Below, one piece after another: positions 22,701 through 35,157 of a stretch of DNA of 64,000 bases. Location of the stretch: NCBI RefSeq assembly GCF_000143415.4, contig NW_003314335.1, positions 873,154 to 937,153 of the forward strand. Direction: 5' to 3'. Every line of letters starts with the position of its first letter. Position 1 is the stretch's first letter. The DNA comes from Selaginella moellendorffii. Lineage: Eukaryota; Streptophyta; Lycopodiopsida; Selaginellales; Selaginellaceae. The position numbers were made by a program, and so were the translations under genes. Below the pieces are notes generated by a model. It was not told the origin of the DNA, ran no database searches, and saw only the letters and a program-made list of their open reading frames with translations.

Positions 22701-25700
22701 TTCCATAAGAGGACAGTTATAGTTCCACTGCAACAAAGAGTAGCTGAAGAATGAAGAAAAAAAAGTGAAAATGGACATACCCGACCGTCCGTTAGCAGCA
22801 ACGAGAGCATTAGAATCTCCGCTTTCAAGCCGACTTTATACTCGAGCAGCAGACTCTCCTCTTCTTCCTCAATACTAGACTCGAGTTCAAAAGCGTTGAG
22901 AAACTGAAGAATAGGATACGAGCACCAGCAGTCGATGGAGTCGACACAAGCAGTAAGTGCGAGAGAAGGAACAGGGAATTCCAAAAAAAATGCTCCTCCG
23001 ATATGAATATTAGCAGTTGCCAGGCAAGGATAACCCGAGAGCTGTCTCGTCTTTGTCTCTGCTTTCACTTGTGTAAAGCGAGCTGAAAAGGTGCATCTGG
23101 AATCGAGAACCTCGAACTCGTCGATAAAAAAGGAGGAGGTGAACAGCACAGCCTTGCCCAGCTCGTCTTCTTCTGTCAATCTCTGATTTTCTGAGCTGCA
23201 GTCCGGCAGAAAAAACATAAGTGAAGGAACTGTAGTTTTCAAGTGAAGTACGCTGCCAACCGTCGTTCCCATCTCAAGTAACACGGCCACAGTATCTGCT
23301 GGAATACTTGGTGTTGTGTCGAGCGGAATACATACGAACATCCAGGAGATTATCTTGTTCCACGACGAAAAGCGTAGCCACACTTCCAGTCGAGGGACCA
23401 GAATGTCCACTTGGATTTTCGACGGATTTAATGGCAGCGCCTCGATCGCAATGTTCGAAGTCTCTGATTTCACACTCACCACCAGTTTTCTCCTTACGTT
23501 GCCATCTTTCAGCTTGTAACTAGGATCGAAGATGACGACGTTGTCCAGTTTCAGCCCGAAGTGCTGAAAAACTCCTGCTTCAACACTATATGCGGCGGTA
23601 GTGCTTCTTGCTTCCAGAACTGCCACAGTATCAAGTAGACCGGGCTCTCCTTTTCTCGACAGTTTCAAGGAACTCGTAAGTTGATCGTTATGCCACTGTA
23701 AGTTGAAAGAAGGCTTGCTTTTAGCCGTCTGCGTTACTATGAACGGCTTTCCCGAAATGATGCCTTCCCAAATATCCGTGGCATGCAGGGACTTCCATCC
23801 CACAGAAGCTAGCTCCATCGACAGAAAATCAACCCACTCAATTTGTCTGTGAAGCGCGTGTCCTGGAAAGGCAAAGAAAAACTTTTCGTAAGAAATTCCA
23901 GCATTTTAGTCAAGCTTACATACCTATGCAAGAAAGTTGAATAACTGGAAACTTGATATGTATATTCGTCAACTTGTTTCTCCTGTCGCTAGTGTCTGGA
24001 GCTTCAATCAGAATGTCACCCGTTAACATATCGATCAATGGCATAAACCATTTATCGCCGCTCCACGGTTCCAAACCGTAGTTCGATAGTGTAAGTTGTC
24101 TTCCCCTGATATAAAACAGCTTGAATGGGCTGTCGCTTGCATCCTCCACGCTATACCACTCCGGATGTGACTTCCGGAAATTCCCCGTCAACTTGAGCGG
24201 AACAAATGAAAAGCAGAACTCGGGTATACCAATGTCGAAGTGGTGTCCTCCTCCAATCGGTAATATCAGCACAGAGTTCTTTACTTTCACCTGATAAGGA
24301 ACAGATAGTTGTGTAGGCTCGACTGCCGGTGCTGAGACGTAAGTAGATTTCCACTCGGAAGATCGAAAGAATCCGATAAGGAGCACCAAGTAGTCGCTGT
24401 GCAGAATGCATTCAATGCCTTCGAGGTCTGCCTGAATCTCGAGAGTTGGAAAAGGAAGACTCTTTTTAACCACGCTCAGATGAATAGATGATGGCTGTTG
24501 AGAGTTGAGGCGACGGAAAGGAATACCGTTCATGCCGTGTGTAGCAAACTCTGGTGCGGAAATCTGAAGGTCGGAGGCTTTGCCTTCAAGCTCCCAGTCT
24601 TCTGGAGCGGAAGATAGCATAAAAAACTCTGACTTTGATAGTACCAACGTAGCAAGAACGCCATAGACGTCGTGCATCAAGAACGAAACGTTGTCAAGTT
24701 GTAAGGCCAGAGAAAACGGTGCTTGATGAAGAGAACTTTCACCGGTTGCAGTCGGCCGAAGTTCAGAAATCTCGAGCACAAACCCAGTCAAAGCGGCAAT
24801 CACGTTTCGATGGATATGGCACTCAGCGTCTTGTAAAATTAATGCCGATCTCACTGGTCCACCTTCATTCCAATTCCTTGTAATTGTAATAGACAGTCCA
24901 TTACTGTCGTTGAGAGTCGAAAACAGGCATCTATCCAGGCTCTGTGAATCCATATTTTCCATGTACAGTTTTCCAGCCAACAACGCGAACTTATCTTGCA
25001 GTGCATCGCTGGAAAACCTGCACAGGTAAAGGTGAGCTATAAAAATACAACAAATGTGGCACGTACCTTAGTTTCAATGGTTCAATGTGCAAAGATATAG
25101 CTTTCACGGAAGCAATTGATCCTTCGTCGCTTAAAACAAGCTGTACGCTGACATTTTTTATAAAAAGCTCGCCAGATATTGGTTGCGTGGTTGACTCCCT
25201 TCCTTCTCTCCGCGATTGAGACTGCAAGAAAGGCTTTGCGGCAGCGTCTATAATGGCTCCCAAGCCGGAGTAAACTACAGCTGAAACCAGAACCGTAGTT
25301 GCTGACAAACTTCCGTCAACCTACAGAACACTAGTGTTAAGTATTCTGCATCCGCATTGCAAACACTGACCTTCCATCTAGTATCCCATGAATCCTTGAT
25401 CTTCTTAATATCAAAATCTGCGTTGAACTTATCCATCACGGTCACCCAACAAAAACGACTCTCTTCACCGCTATTAGTTCCTTTAGCAAAACGAGCCTGT
25501 AAAAATATTCAAGTAGCAAATTAAAGATTTCAATTCTTGTACCTGTATCCCAGCCAACTTCACTTCAAAGTGATTAATCACAGATCCTGAAAAATCTTTC
25601 AAATGATTTTGAGACGCCGCTAGAACAGCTTGACCATGTTCTTTTGAAGGGAAGCCAATCATATTTGCCATCGAGAAATGCATAGACTCCAAGGGAATAG

Positions 25701-28700
25701 CCTGTAGACAACTGTGAGAACTAATATAAGGACAAATAATTGTTTTACCAAAACCGAGTTTGAAGAAACACTATCGTTGGGTATAATGAAAACCACGTCT
25801 CTGGCATCAACATTTAGAGAAAGCCTCGTCCTGGTAATGCAGAAAAAGCTTAGAATGCACAAAAGAAAAGAAGCTGAAACACATACAATAATGCTGACTG
25901 AATTTCCCTCGAGTCGTCTGTGTAGAACTGAACACACAACTTAAGTCGCAAAGCAAATAAAAAGCACAAAACACAAAACGCACCTCCTCTGCTTCACAAG
26001 AAGTCGGAAGTTTGAGGAAATTAAGTAAGCCTTCAGAAACGCTACGGCTGTAAATGACCTCGAATGGCCTCATGCAAACCTGCAATTTCATTCTTCCAAT
26101 TAAAAGAAATCACAAGGCATTTACAGCTTACCGAAACCTTGACACCAAGATCTTCAGAAAGCTCAACGTCGATACGAATCGCTGCGTCGCGTTGGCTAGC
26201 TCCATTGCCGTTGGCAATATACAGAGAAGATACAGCTTCCGCATAACTTCCACGTGTGCTCGCTGCATAGTTTGAATAACTGCCCTGTATAGGTACTAAA
26301 GCATGCAACGCTTGGGACGATGTGCGCAAAACTGTGAAATACATACCTTTGATATTGCCACATGAGGGTAAAGGGTGCCTTCGGTGCACACGTCTTTTAC
26401 TTCAAAAGCCTTGCATGCAACAGCGCCAGTAGCTACATCCTGCAGTTTTCGGAAAGTAGTGAAGATTCCCGAAGTGACAACCTCCACAATGCCAAGTTTC
26501 GTGCAGCTAAAAAGAATAAGTATTAAACGTCATTCTACAAAGCAATGAGAAGCAAAGACTCACGAGTTTTCCAGCCGACCAACAGCTTGCCTCAGGTGTA
26601 GATTCATTGACAGTAGACAATAGCCTTTGGACGAGTCGTTCTCTAAAAGTAGCGCCGGATGAAAATTGGTGGCCTTGTAAATGTCCTGTTACATCGCAAC
26701 ATTAAGCAAGACATCATGAAAATCCAGTCTCACACCTTCATAATCTCATCGGATAAAGGACCTGTAAATTCCGCCGCAGAATCCATAGTCGCGGACTTCC
26801 CCAGCATACCAAAGGAGAAAACATTTAGCCAGCCACGGGGGTGACTAACCGATTCAGAAACCCGATTATGTCCCTCATTGTCTTCGTCCGGCATTTCCTG
26901 CCAGTATCTTTTCGTTAGAGCCACCTTAAACTGATTTGAGATCCCTTACTTCAAGTTCGTATTTTCTCTCTGCAAGATCTCTGAAAGAGGAGATCATCTC
27001 TAAGTCAAGCTCCTTCTCCAGCTCTTCCAGATCATAAATTATATCGTCTTCTGGAGCCTGGCCTTCTTGAAAGCACAGAAGCTTTTCTTTATATAAGGTG
27101 ACATAGCGCCGGCGACAATCTCTGCAATCACAGACAACATGAGCATTACCGAGATTGCAAAAGATAAGTTGCTTACAGACGCCATGCCAAGTATCTCCAA
27201 GAGCTTCGCCGCAGCCGTTTCCGCACGTCAGAGAGCACAGCATTGATAGCATATTTCCACCAAAGGTGTTGCCAGTGGCAGGAGCTTCGCTCTTCGGTCG
27301 ACAAGCCTACATGAGGACGGAAACGACCGTATCTGCTAAACGGGATTAGCAATAAAAAAAACGCAGCTGTTTTGTTCACCTTTCTCGTATACGAGAGATT
27401 TCGAACGAGTCTATCAGTAAAAACATCTCGTATAATTGCCTATCACTCAGATTAAGATCCTGCCATCAAACATTATATTGTATCGACCAGGAAAAGCTTG
27501 CATCATACCAGTTTATCCATGCTCATGGCCAACGCATAGAGTGGAGCGCCACCATCTGATGTAGCAGACCGGTTTACCTTGAAGAAACAACAAAAGCTCG
27601 CTTCTTTTAGTCAGGAAAAACTGGCACAAGCTTACCGTAAGCTTTATTGACGCATCCATGGGATATAAAATGTAGCTCAGATTCTCGTCCTTTTTAGCGA
27701 AGCATCTATTCAGGTAATTGCCAAGCGTACTCGTTGAGTTCCTGGAAACAGTGGGAGCGGACGAGGAGGAGTTCCAGTAGACGGACAACTTATTGATCTC
27801 CACGGACTTATGAACAAAACCACTTTTTGTTTTCGCAGCCGAATTTCTACCATGGCCCAAAAGATAGTCATGAGAAAAAACAACTATTTGGAGATTAGCT
27901 TACCCGGCACCGCGGGCATCCGTGGTACCAACACTGAGTCCAGCAAGTTTGACACCAAAGTAAAAGCTACCCTGCAGTACAGAAACATCAACACTTGGAA
28001 ATGTGCACGGACAGTACCTCTGGATCATCTTTCTTGTCCACGTATCTGATATGAATGTTTCGTATTGTAACTTGAATGTTGTCAATAACCTGTGAACGAA
28101 AGCAGAGTAACAAACACAAAAGAAAATAGAAATAGCCGCACCTTTGCAAGGAGATGAGATAGCAAGGACTGGCGAACTTTCTCATCTGAAAGACAAAGCA
28201 CACCGAGAAGAAACATTGGCATGTTTTCTTTTCAGCGCATCGCTTAGAAAAAAAGTACCTGGTACTTGTTTGGAGAGCTTTGTAATCTCTGCCGCTGCCA
28301 GTTTCGCCTTTTTGGCAGCCAATTCTCTGCTCTCCGCGGCAGTGGCATTCCACTGGAAGCAAAACCACCCTTTAGACTTCCAAAAACGACGTAGTTTCTA
28401 CCACACATACCTCTGATTCATCACGAGGACAAGCACATATATGTACATCTTCCAAAGCAATAAGAATAGGCTCCCAAAGGAGTGTTTTCCAAGAAACTTG
28501 GAGCCTTAATTTCCCAACAAAGCCTGCACAAAATTTCCAGAGTGATCCTCCACGACTAAGAATCAAACGCTACCTTGCTTGATCGCGAAGGGGAGCTGCA
28601 AGTAATCGAAAGCCTCGAGGCGCAGCTCGGCATTCTCCAGCAGCGCCACGCCTGGCAAGAGGAAAACAACCAAAGCTTTAGAGCGACAGGATCGGGAAGA

Positions 28701-28811
28701 AGAATCGCTCTCACCGCTCCACAGGCCGATGCGGAACTGCTCGCGATGGATATCTTTGATGTAATTGCCCAGATATCCTGCCACCAGAGAAAAGACCCAT
28801 CCCTCAAACAT
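16754..28811 (-). CDS. VPS13-family bridge-like lipid transfer protein
   Basis: Long channel-forming protein that moves glycerolipids at membrane contact sites. The start ATG (28811) gives MFEGWVFSLVAGYLGNYIKD, the chorein N-terminus. Exon 1 ends at 28715 and exon 2 (about 28647-28577) gives ENAELRLEAFDYLQLPFAIKQG. The exon near 28533-28438 reads WKTLLWEPILIALEDVHICA. Dozens of short-intron exons follow, with larger ones near 24983-23916 and 23818-22697. The VAB (adaptor-binding) region is recognisable at about 22350-19800, with PYWFQNDTGM, VPYWIYNCSGLNL, VLSITSIPAMG, WTDTTRTLLLSLRYNEHGWDW and TGFMPYRIDN. The C-terminal exons end at a stop at 16754-16756 after a serine run coded by AGC/GCT triplets near 16900. 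I did not define every splice site, so the span is a gene span. Which plant VPS13 subtype it is cannot be settled here. Confidence 0.92.
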
Positions 28812-28988
28812 CGCACTGCGCTAGGAGAGCGCAGCAATACCATAAGCCCTAATCATCAAAATAATTTCTTAGGGCAAAGTTTCTATGAACAATGGACAAT
28901 TTCTTTTCTTTGGCAAATCTATATCATTTCCATTCGCTAAACAAAATTAGCAATTGACGGCCTTTAGGAGAAGACACTATCTATGATT

Positions 28989-30100
28989 TCATGATTGGAT
29001 TGGAGTGAGAAAAGCTTGTATGTGCTTGTTGAATTCCTTGGGCCTTTCCACTTGTGGGACGTGTCCTGTCTTTTCAATCACAACCAGCGTCGCATTCTCG
29101 CCCAAGTGTCTGGAAAGAAGCTCAAGTGAGATCCAAGAACTGTAAGGCTCGATTGGCAATCAATCAATCACTCACGCTTTTAGCCGTTTGGCGAGCTCCA
29201 GATCGAAGATCCGGTCGTGCGATCCCACGAGAATCAAGACCTCCTGTTCCAAGAAAGTTCTGTAAGTGTCAGAGAAATCCTTTCCAAGAGAGTGTCCTTG
29301 CCTGTGAAAGCTTTGGCAGCGGCTGCGCGGCCTCGGTGCCGATAACCAGGCCGTCGAGGAGCTCAATCCTCTCCTTCCTGTTGCCGCCATACACCTGGAT
29401 CCAAGCACAGTCAACGCACGGTCAGCAAGAGTCAATAAGGATTCAACGCGAGAGCCTTTACCTCCATGAGATCCCGGACCAAGCAATCTGGGAGCCACAG
29501 GCGCCTGTAGAGGCAAAGCTGGATGCTTTTCTTCTGGACCGCGACGGAGGTGGGCATGAGGACCTCGTGGATGTGCCTGGCCTGGAACGCGTCCAGGGTC
29601 GCATCGTTGCTGTGGGGATCCATGCAAACGCCCGAGCTCGCGATCACTACCTTCTTGACGCGCACCGGATCCAGCTCCGCCATCCGGAACGCCACAAATC
29701 CGCCGTAGCTCGTCCCCGCCACCGCCGCCCCGTCGACGCCCTCCGCCTCGAGGATTTCGAGCATACAGCGCGCCTGGAAGAACTCGGACCGCGCGCGCTC
29801 GTCGCTGGTGGTCGATCCGCCAAAGAAGACGAGATCGGGCACGTAGAGCGCGAAATTTCGGGACAACTCGGACAGCTGATGCTCCCACCCGGCGATCCCG
29901 TTGGCCGCGAAGCCGTGGACGAGCATGAGCGGCGGCTTGGAGGGATCGTAGCCCGGGCTCGCGCGATCGGGCACCCAGCAGCGCATCACCGTGGCGGAAT
30001 CGCGCAGGGTGAACGTCTTTTCGATCAATCCCAGGCGCCGGCACCGCTTTTCCAGCCGTCGTAGCATCGATCGAACAAGCGAGAAGCCGAAGCACGCCAT
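28989..30100 (-). CDS. Alpha/beta hydrolase-fold protein
   Basis: Four exons on minus: 30100-29462, 29394-29302, 29243-29176 and 29109-28989, summing to 921 bases (306 residues). The oxyanion region is LMLVHGFAANG, the nucleophile elbow is GTSYGG (Ser), the acid lies in GSHDRIFD and the His in TGHVPQVE, so a complete triad is present. Introns 1 and 3 are GT-AG; intron 2 uses a GC donor (CAG|GCAAGG), a minor but valid plant splice class. An N-terminal hydrophobic stretch could anchor it to a membrane. The substrate is unknown: the family includes lipases, esterases and hormone hydrolases. A second long frame covers the same DNA but lacks family motifs. Confidence 0.9.
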
Positions 30101-30244
30101 TGCCCTATAATTCCTTTGTCCGAGAACCCTTTAAATACATTGTGAAGAACAGAATATGCTTATTTCGAGCGAAGAATATGCTTCTAGGGTTAGGTCAAGT
30201 TCGCTCAATTTGGAGGCTCTTGTCACTTAAAGCTTCTACTTTTT

Positions 30245-33200
30245 CTAGCTGTTCAAGAAAGTCATTTGCTCCAAGAGTCGAAACTTGGTGTCCGCCATTC
30301 CAAGCCATCTCCTCTTAACTCGAACCTGCAAGAAATCCATCCAGGATCTAATCACTGCTGCTAAGATTGAAACAAAACGAAACGAAAACAACGATCGTAC
30401 TGGAACTGGGAGAAGCTGGCCGACTGCAAACGATGCCTTGATTGGGTCTGATATGGATCCGAGTAATCCAGGGACAGTATCAGCCTGGGATAAACAAAAG
30501 CACGATCAAAACGAAGCGTAGCGATTGAAGCAAACCTCGGGTAGCAACTGGCGACAGCGATCCACGACTTGCTTTGCCAGGTCCAGGAGCTCCTCCGTGT
30601 GCTCGCATTCAATATCGTCGAAGAACTCCACCTGTGAAAACTAAAGTTTATAACGAGCGAAAGGTATAAGCGTACCTGTCCGATGTTGAGACCAAAAGAG
30701 CCTGGTTGCACCCACATCCTGTGCACAAAGTCCATTCAGTGTTTCAAAAGGGTGTGATCGTAAACGCTTACTTGTCGAAAGGAAGACGAAACCTCTGGAC
30801 TCCGTGAGCAACGACATAAGATCGGCAATCCTTCTCGAAAAGATACACCTTGAGGTTCTGGCACACGTAACAAAGTGGCATCAGTTAAGATGAAATCCGG
30901 AGATATGAAATACTCACAGCCATGGTTCCCACTAGCTCTTGCGCAGTTTGCCAGTGCCAGTAGCTGGTAAGTCCGAATGGTTTTCCTTCTTCAACGCAGT
31001 GTCGAACCTGGAGGAAGACTAAAATTTGTTAGCACCTGCGTGTCGGAATAGAGAAAAAAGAAAAGAAAGAGACCAGATGCCTGTATCGAGGTTCGTGCAT
31101 GTGTAACGGCATCGACCATCCTGGAAACAATACCGTGTCCAGCAGTGCGAGAGGCATCTTCACCGAGCTATCGGAGCAATGAGATTCATATGGAGCCGGA
31201 GCCGGAGTCGCAGTCGCAGGAACTTCGTACGAGCTCTTAACCTCCACTGACGTTGTGGTGCAACAATTGCTACCGTTGGTAACCTTCAGAGCGTTATCCT
31301 GTTCTGAGCTCCCCGACGCTCTAGCACCACCAGCCTGAGTCTGGACTTTACTGTGCCTAAGCAAGTAAGTATGTAACCGCTTAAGAAGCGAGCCAGGATC
31401 CACAGGAGCTGATCGCGGGCTGGTGTGCCGCTCCGCAGCTGCGTTCTTTGGGAAAAAGAGAGAGTTGCTAATAGCGTTACTGTAAGCAAGGAAAAGAATC
31501 GGTTAGTACCATGTAGCTGGCAGTAAAATTCATACAAACCATACTCAAAAAAGTTATGACCGGAAATTCGTGCCATTCCTAATGTCATACGAAGAAATTC
31601 CGTAAAAGCATCTATCGGTAGCTTTCTCTGATCATCTGCATCAAGAAATCAGTAAACGAAAATTATACACGTATAGGAGCGTACCATCAGACGAAAGTGA
31701 CAAGCCAACAACACCAGCAGTGAGATGCCCCGTTCCAGCAAACAGTGGTCTTAAGCTGTTTATGATCTTTGGCCTTGGGACCTTTGGGCTAGTATACAGA
31801 GGAGCCAAAAATGCGCCTGCTCTGCAACCTGGACAATAACATTAGCCATCGTTGTTCGCTGCACGGAAACACTCTCACCTGCAACTTTCGGGAAACATCA
31901 CGGACAAACGCTGTACAAACTCTGGGTAAGGATATCCTGAATACGTACATGGAAAAAGTTAGCCAGGGAAAAGAAAACATTACAGTTACCTGGAGCGCCT
32001 AGTAAAATCATGTGAGGATTGTTTCGAACGATCGCAGCTTCCATATCTGGCAGATTGGGAAGACCCGTTGTAGTTGTATGGAAAGCTGTGGCTTTTGTCC
32101 CGGGCAGATATGCCACACACAAAATCATCCGATAACCATCGTCTATGGTGGCCACGGACTCGTCACTCATTGGAGAGGCCTGGCTTGTGGCACCGCTGGA
32201 AGCTCCTCGAGGCACTCCACCTGGACCACCCTCGGCGACAGCTTCCGAAACTACAATCCTCTCAACGTCTGGCACGGCACTTGTGTTTCCTGGACCGGAT
32301 GATTTCGTGTTGAGAGACGCCCCACCGCTTTTCTCTTCTTCCTTCTCCAATGCTAGTTCTCCATTCTTACTTTCCGGATCCTTCTCCATCTTCTTACACT
32401 GAAGTGCCTGCTCTTCGGACTTTCCGACTTCTTCAGGAACTTTCGCATTGCCAGCTAGAACATCCGTCGCGCTAGAAGCCTTGAGTTCCTTGTCAAAAGC
32501 AACTAGATCTTCGTTGTCCGGAACCACGCCGGGATTCTCTCGCGTCCACCGAGCACAGTCCCCAACCAGAGCTTTGAAATCTTCCACTGTATCCTCGTCC
32601 GGAAACGCGCTAGCAGCTCTCAATGTGAGACCACCCTCATGATCTTGCTTGACAGCCAGAGCTCTCACATCGCCATCCCCAGCAACGTCCACACCAGCAG
32701 CCTTGTACCCGGAAGAACTGGAAACCGAAGGAGCACCGAGCTTCTTCTCGGCACCACCGCCTCCTGGGCTTGTAGCAGCCGGAGCAGCGACGTTCCATAG
32801 ATCCGCCACGCAACCAATGAATGGAGCAGCGATCTTTGCTGGAGCACTACCACCTTGTGCTGTTAAAACCTCCGAAAATGATCGTCCCAGTTCTTCCAGA
32901 GCTGCCGCGGATGATGGATTGTGCTTGGAAACAAATGCCACGGCGAGAGTGGGGGCATTTGTCCCGACGAGCGAGCAAGCTTGCGACCAGGCCGGCAATG
33001 CAGACTGGCCCTTGTCGCTGTTGACAACCACGGTCGCAAAGTTGAAGATCCTTCCATCGGCATCAACCTGGCTGCGGTAGAAATTTCCAGCGACTGGAGC
33101 ATCGCATTCCCCTGTGGCGATCGATGAGCTCCACCGCAGGCTTACCCTAGCTTGAAAATCTGGAAATACTTTCCTGCCTCTGCCGCCACTGTGCCGGTTC

Positions 33201-33289
33201 GATCGAGCTCTCAGCAAAGACGCAGCTGAGAATCCCCCGCGATGCAACATTTCCCTCGCGCAATCTGGCGCTGGAAGGCGATATTTCAT
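30245..33289 (-). CDS. FIST-domain plus LON-substrate-binding-domain protein
   Basis: Exon 1 (33289-31990) has a basic, Ser/Arg-rich N-terminus that could be an organelle transit peptide, then a FIST-type sensory region: PTLAVAFVSKHNP, PFIGCVADLW and MILLGAPG. The next exons continue it in frame (YPYPEFVQRLSVMFPESC, then AGAFLAPLY). Further exons carry a LON N-terminal-type domain: ALLDTVLFPGWSMPLHMHEPRYRHL, then EEGKPFGL, YVVAHGVQRFRL and EELLDLAKQVVDRCRQLLPE. The last exon ends at a TAG at 30247-30245. The acidic linker (about residues 200-390) is low complexity. No ATPase or protease domain of Lon is present, so this is an adaptor- or sensor-like protein, not Lon. Function unknown. The joins between the two halves are supported by phase, not by transcripts. 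Confidence 0.75.
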
Positions 33290-33573
33290 CGATCGAGGAA
33301 AGAAGGAAGCGCTTACCGCCCTAGCGACAAGGCGCTCGTCGAGCGCTTTGAGCGCCTTCTGCCCTAACCATTACCCCCCTTCCTCGCTTCACACAAGATT
33401 TTAATTTCCTTGGATCCAATCCTAGGTTGCGCGGGAAGAATGAAAGGAGAGATCCTCGTGACAATCCAAAGATCTTGCTCTCTAGATTCCAGTCGACAAT
33501 GCAAGAGTTCTAGAACTAGAATCTCTTCCAGAATTTCTTCCGTTCTAGATGAGGAGGTTCCAATTGCTAGGGA

Positions 33574-35157
33574 ATGAGAATCGATGCCCTCGCGAGCAGT
33601 CTACGATCGTGCTGCGCGGCCAGGAATTTGCTCCAGGGAAGAAAGATCCACGCGCTCATCCTCGAGCGCGGCCTCGAGGATCTCCACCTCCACAACCTCC
33701 TCGTCCAGATGTATGGCAAATGCGGCAACGTCCACGACGCCCACGCCTCCTTCTCCCAGATCAAGAACCCTAATCTCTTCTCGTGGAGCGCGCTGCTCGT
33801 GGCATTTGCCCAGAATGGGTATCTGGAGGAGGCAAAACGGGCATTCGATCGAATGCCACAGCGCGACGTCGTGGCGTGGAATTCGATCCTGGGCGCCAAC
33901 GCCCAAAACGGGCAATCGATCGATGCTGAGAGATTCTACGAGAGAATGCCTGGGCGTGACGTGATCTCCGCGAATTCGATCGTCTCGGCGTTTGCCAGGA
34001 GCGGCGATCCGGCCGGCGCGTGGAGGGCCTTCGAGGGCGCCGCGCGGCGCGACGTCGCGCTGTGGACGTCCATGGCGCAGGCGCGCACCGCGAGAGGGCA
34101 GCTCGATCTGGCGCTGGAGACGCTCCATCGCATGGCGCTGTGGAACGTCTTCTCCAGCACGGTGATGATCGCGGCGCTGGGAAGGAGTGGCGATTTAGAA
34201 GCCGCGAGGGAAGCGTTTGATGCCATGGGCGAGCGCAATGCAGTGGCATGGAACGCGCTGCTCACCGCCTACGCGGATGCCGCGCGGATGGACGCGGTGG
34301 GGGAGGTCTTTGCACGGATGCCGCAGCGGGATACCGTGCTGCATACCGCGCTGCTCGTGGCGTATGCCCAGGCCGGGCATCTCCACGACGCGCGGGAGCT
34401 CTTCCACGGCATGCCGCAGCGTGACGTCGTGTGCTGGAACGCCATGCTGGCATCGTCCGCGCGGTACCGCCATCTACCGGCGGCACGGGAGTTCTTCCGC
34501 CGGATGCCGCAGTGGAGCGTCACGAGCTGGAATTCGTTCTTTACCGCCAGTGCCCAGAGAGGGCATTTGGATCACGCGAAAGAGCTCTTCGACGCCATGC
34601 CCGGGAAGAATCTAGTGTCTTGGAACGCGCTACTGGCAGCGTTTGCGCGGAATGGACACGCCCATGACGCGCGATTGATCTTCGATTCCATGGAGGAGAG
34701 AAATCGCGTGAGCTGGAACGCGGTGATCGCCGCGCATGCCCACAGCGGGCATGGCGAGGAGGTTCTAGGGCTCTTCCGGGCTATGGTGCTCGAGGGCGTG
34801 GATCCGGACGAGGCATCGTTCGCGAGCTTGATGCTGGGATTCAATCACCTGGGGATGGTGGGCGTTAGCCGCGGGCATCTGGTGGCCATGCGCGACGATT
34901 TTGGAGTGGCGCCAGGGAGGGATCACTACTGCTGCGTTGCGGATGGATTGGGGAAGAGTGGGCGATTGGGCGAGGCGGAGGAGCTGATCAAGACGATGCC
35001 GTTTAGCGCGGATGGATTGGCGTGGGGGAGCCTTGTGGCTGCCGGATTGATCTGCTTGGAGACGGAGTATGCCGCTCACGCCGCTCGGCAAGCAGTGGAT
35101 CTAGATCCCAGGGATAGTGGCAACTTTGTGCTTTTGTCAAACGCTCATGCTAGCTAG
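33574..35157 (+). CDS. S-motif PPR protein, ends after an E-like motif
   Basis: Intronless, 527 residues from the ATG at 33574. After GRKIHALI and HNLLVQMYGKCG come about ten 31-residue S repeats (VVAWNSILGANAQNGQ..., AVAWNALLTAYADAAR..., LVSWNALLAAFARNGH...), one longer repeat, then HYCCVADGLGKSGR and NFVLLSN, with a stop four residues on. The layout is the same as the PPR at 3722, but with much higher GC, so the two are old relatives rather than a recent copy. Predicted organellar RNA-binding protein without DYW. It is divergent from the FIST-LON gene, with 284 bases between starts. Confidence 0.9.
   Translation: MRIDALASSLRSCCAARNLLQGRKIHALILERGLEDLHLHNLLVQMYGKCGNVHDAHASFSQIKNPNLFSWSALLVAFAQNGYLEEAKRAFDRMPQRDVVAWNSILGANAQNGQSIDAERFYERMPGRDVISANSIVSAFARSGDPAGAWRAFEGAARRDVALWTSMAQARTARGQLDLALETLHRMALWNVFSSTVMIAALGRSGDLEAAREAFDAMGERNAVAWNALLTAYADAARMDAVGEVFARMPQRDTVLHTALLVAYAQAGHLHDARELFHGMPQRDVVCWNAMLASSARYRHLPAAREFFRRMPQWSVTSWNSFFTASAQRGHLDHAKELFDAMPGKNLVSWNALLAAFARNGHAHDARLIFDSMEERNRVSWNAVIAAHAHSGHGEEVLGLFRAMVLEGVDPDEASFASLMLGFNHLGMVGVSRGHLVAMRDDFGVAPGRDHYCCVADGLGKSGRLGEAEELIKTMPFSADGLAWGSLVAAGLICLETEYAAHAARQAVDLDPRDSGNFVLLSNAHAS

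Noticed and set aside
29172-30095. Long alternative frame (about 300 codons) over the hydrolase gene
   Set aside because: It is a GC-rich shadow: Arg/Gly/Ala-rich, no family motif, while the other frame has a complete hydrolase triad and good splice sites.
32012-33080. Plus-strand frames opposite the FIST-LON exon
   Set aside because: Shadows of a low-complexity Ala/Ser/Gly/Glu-rich region.
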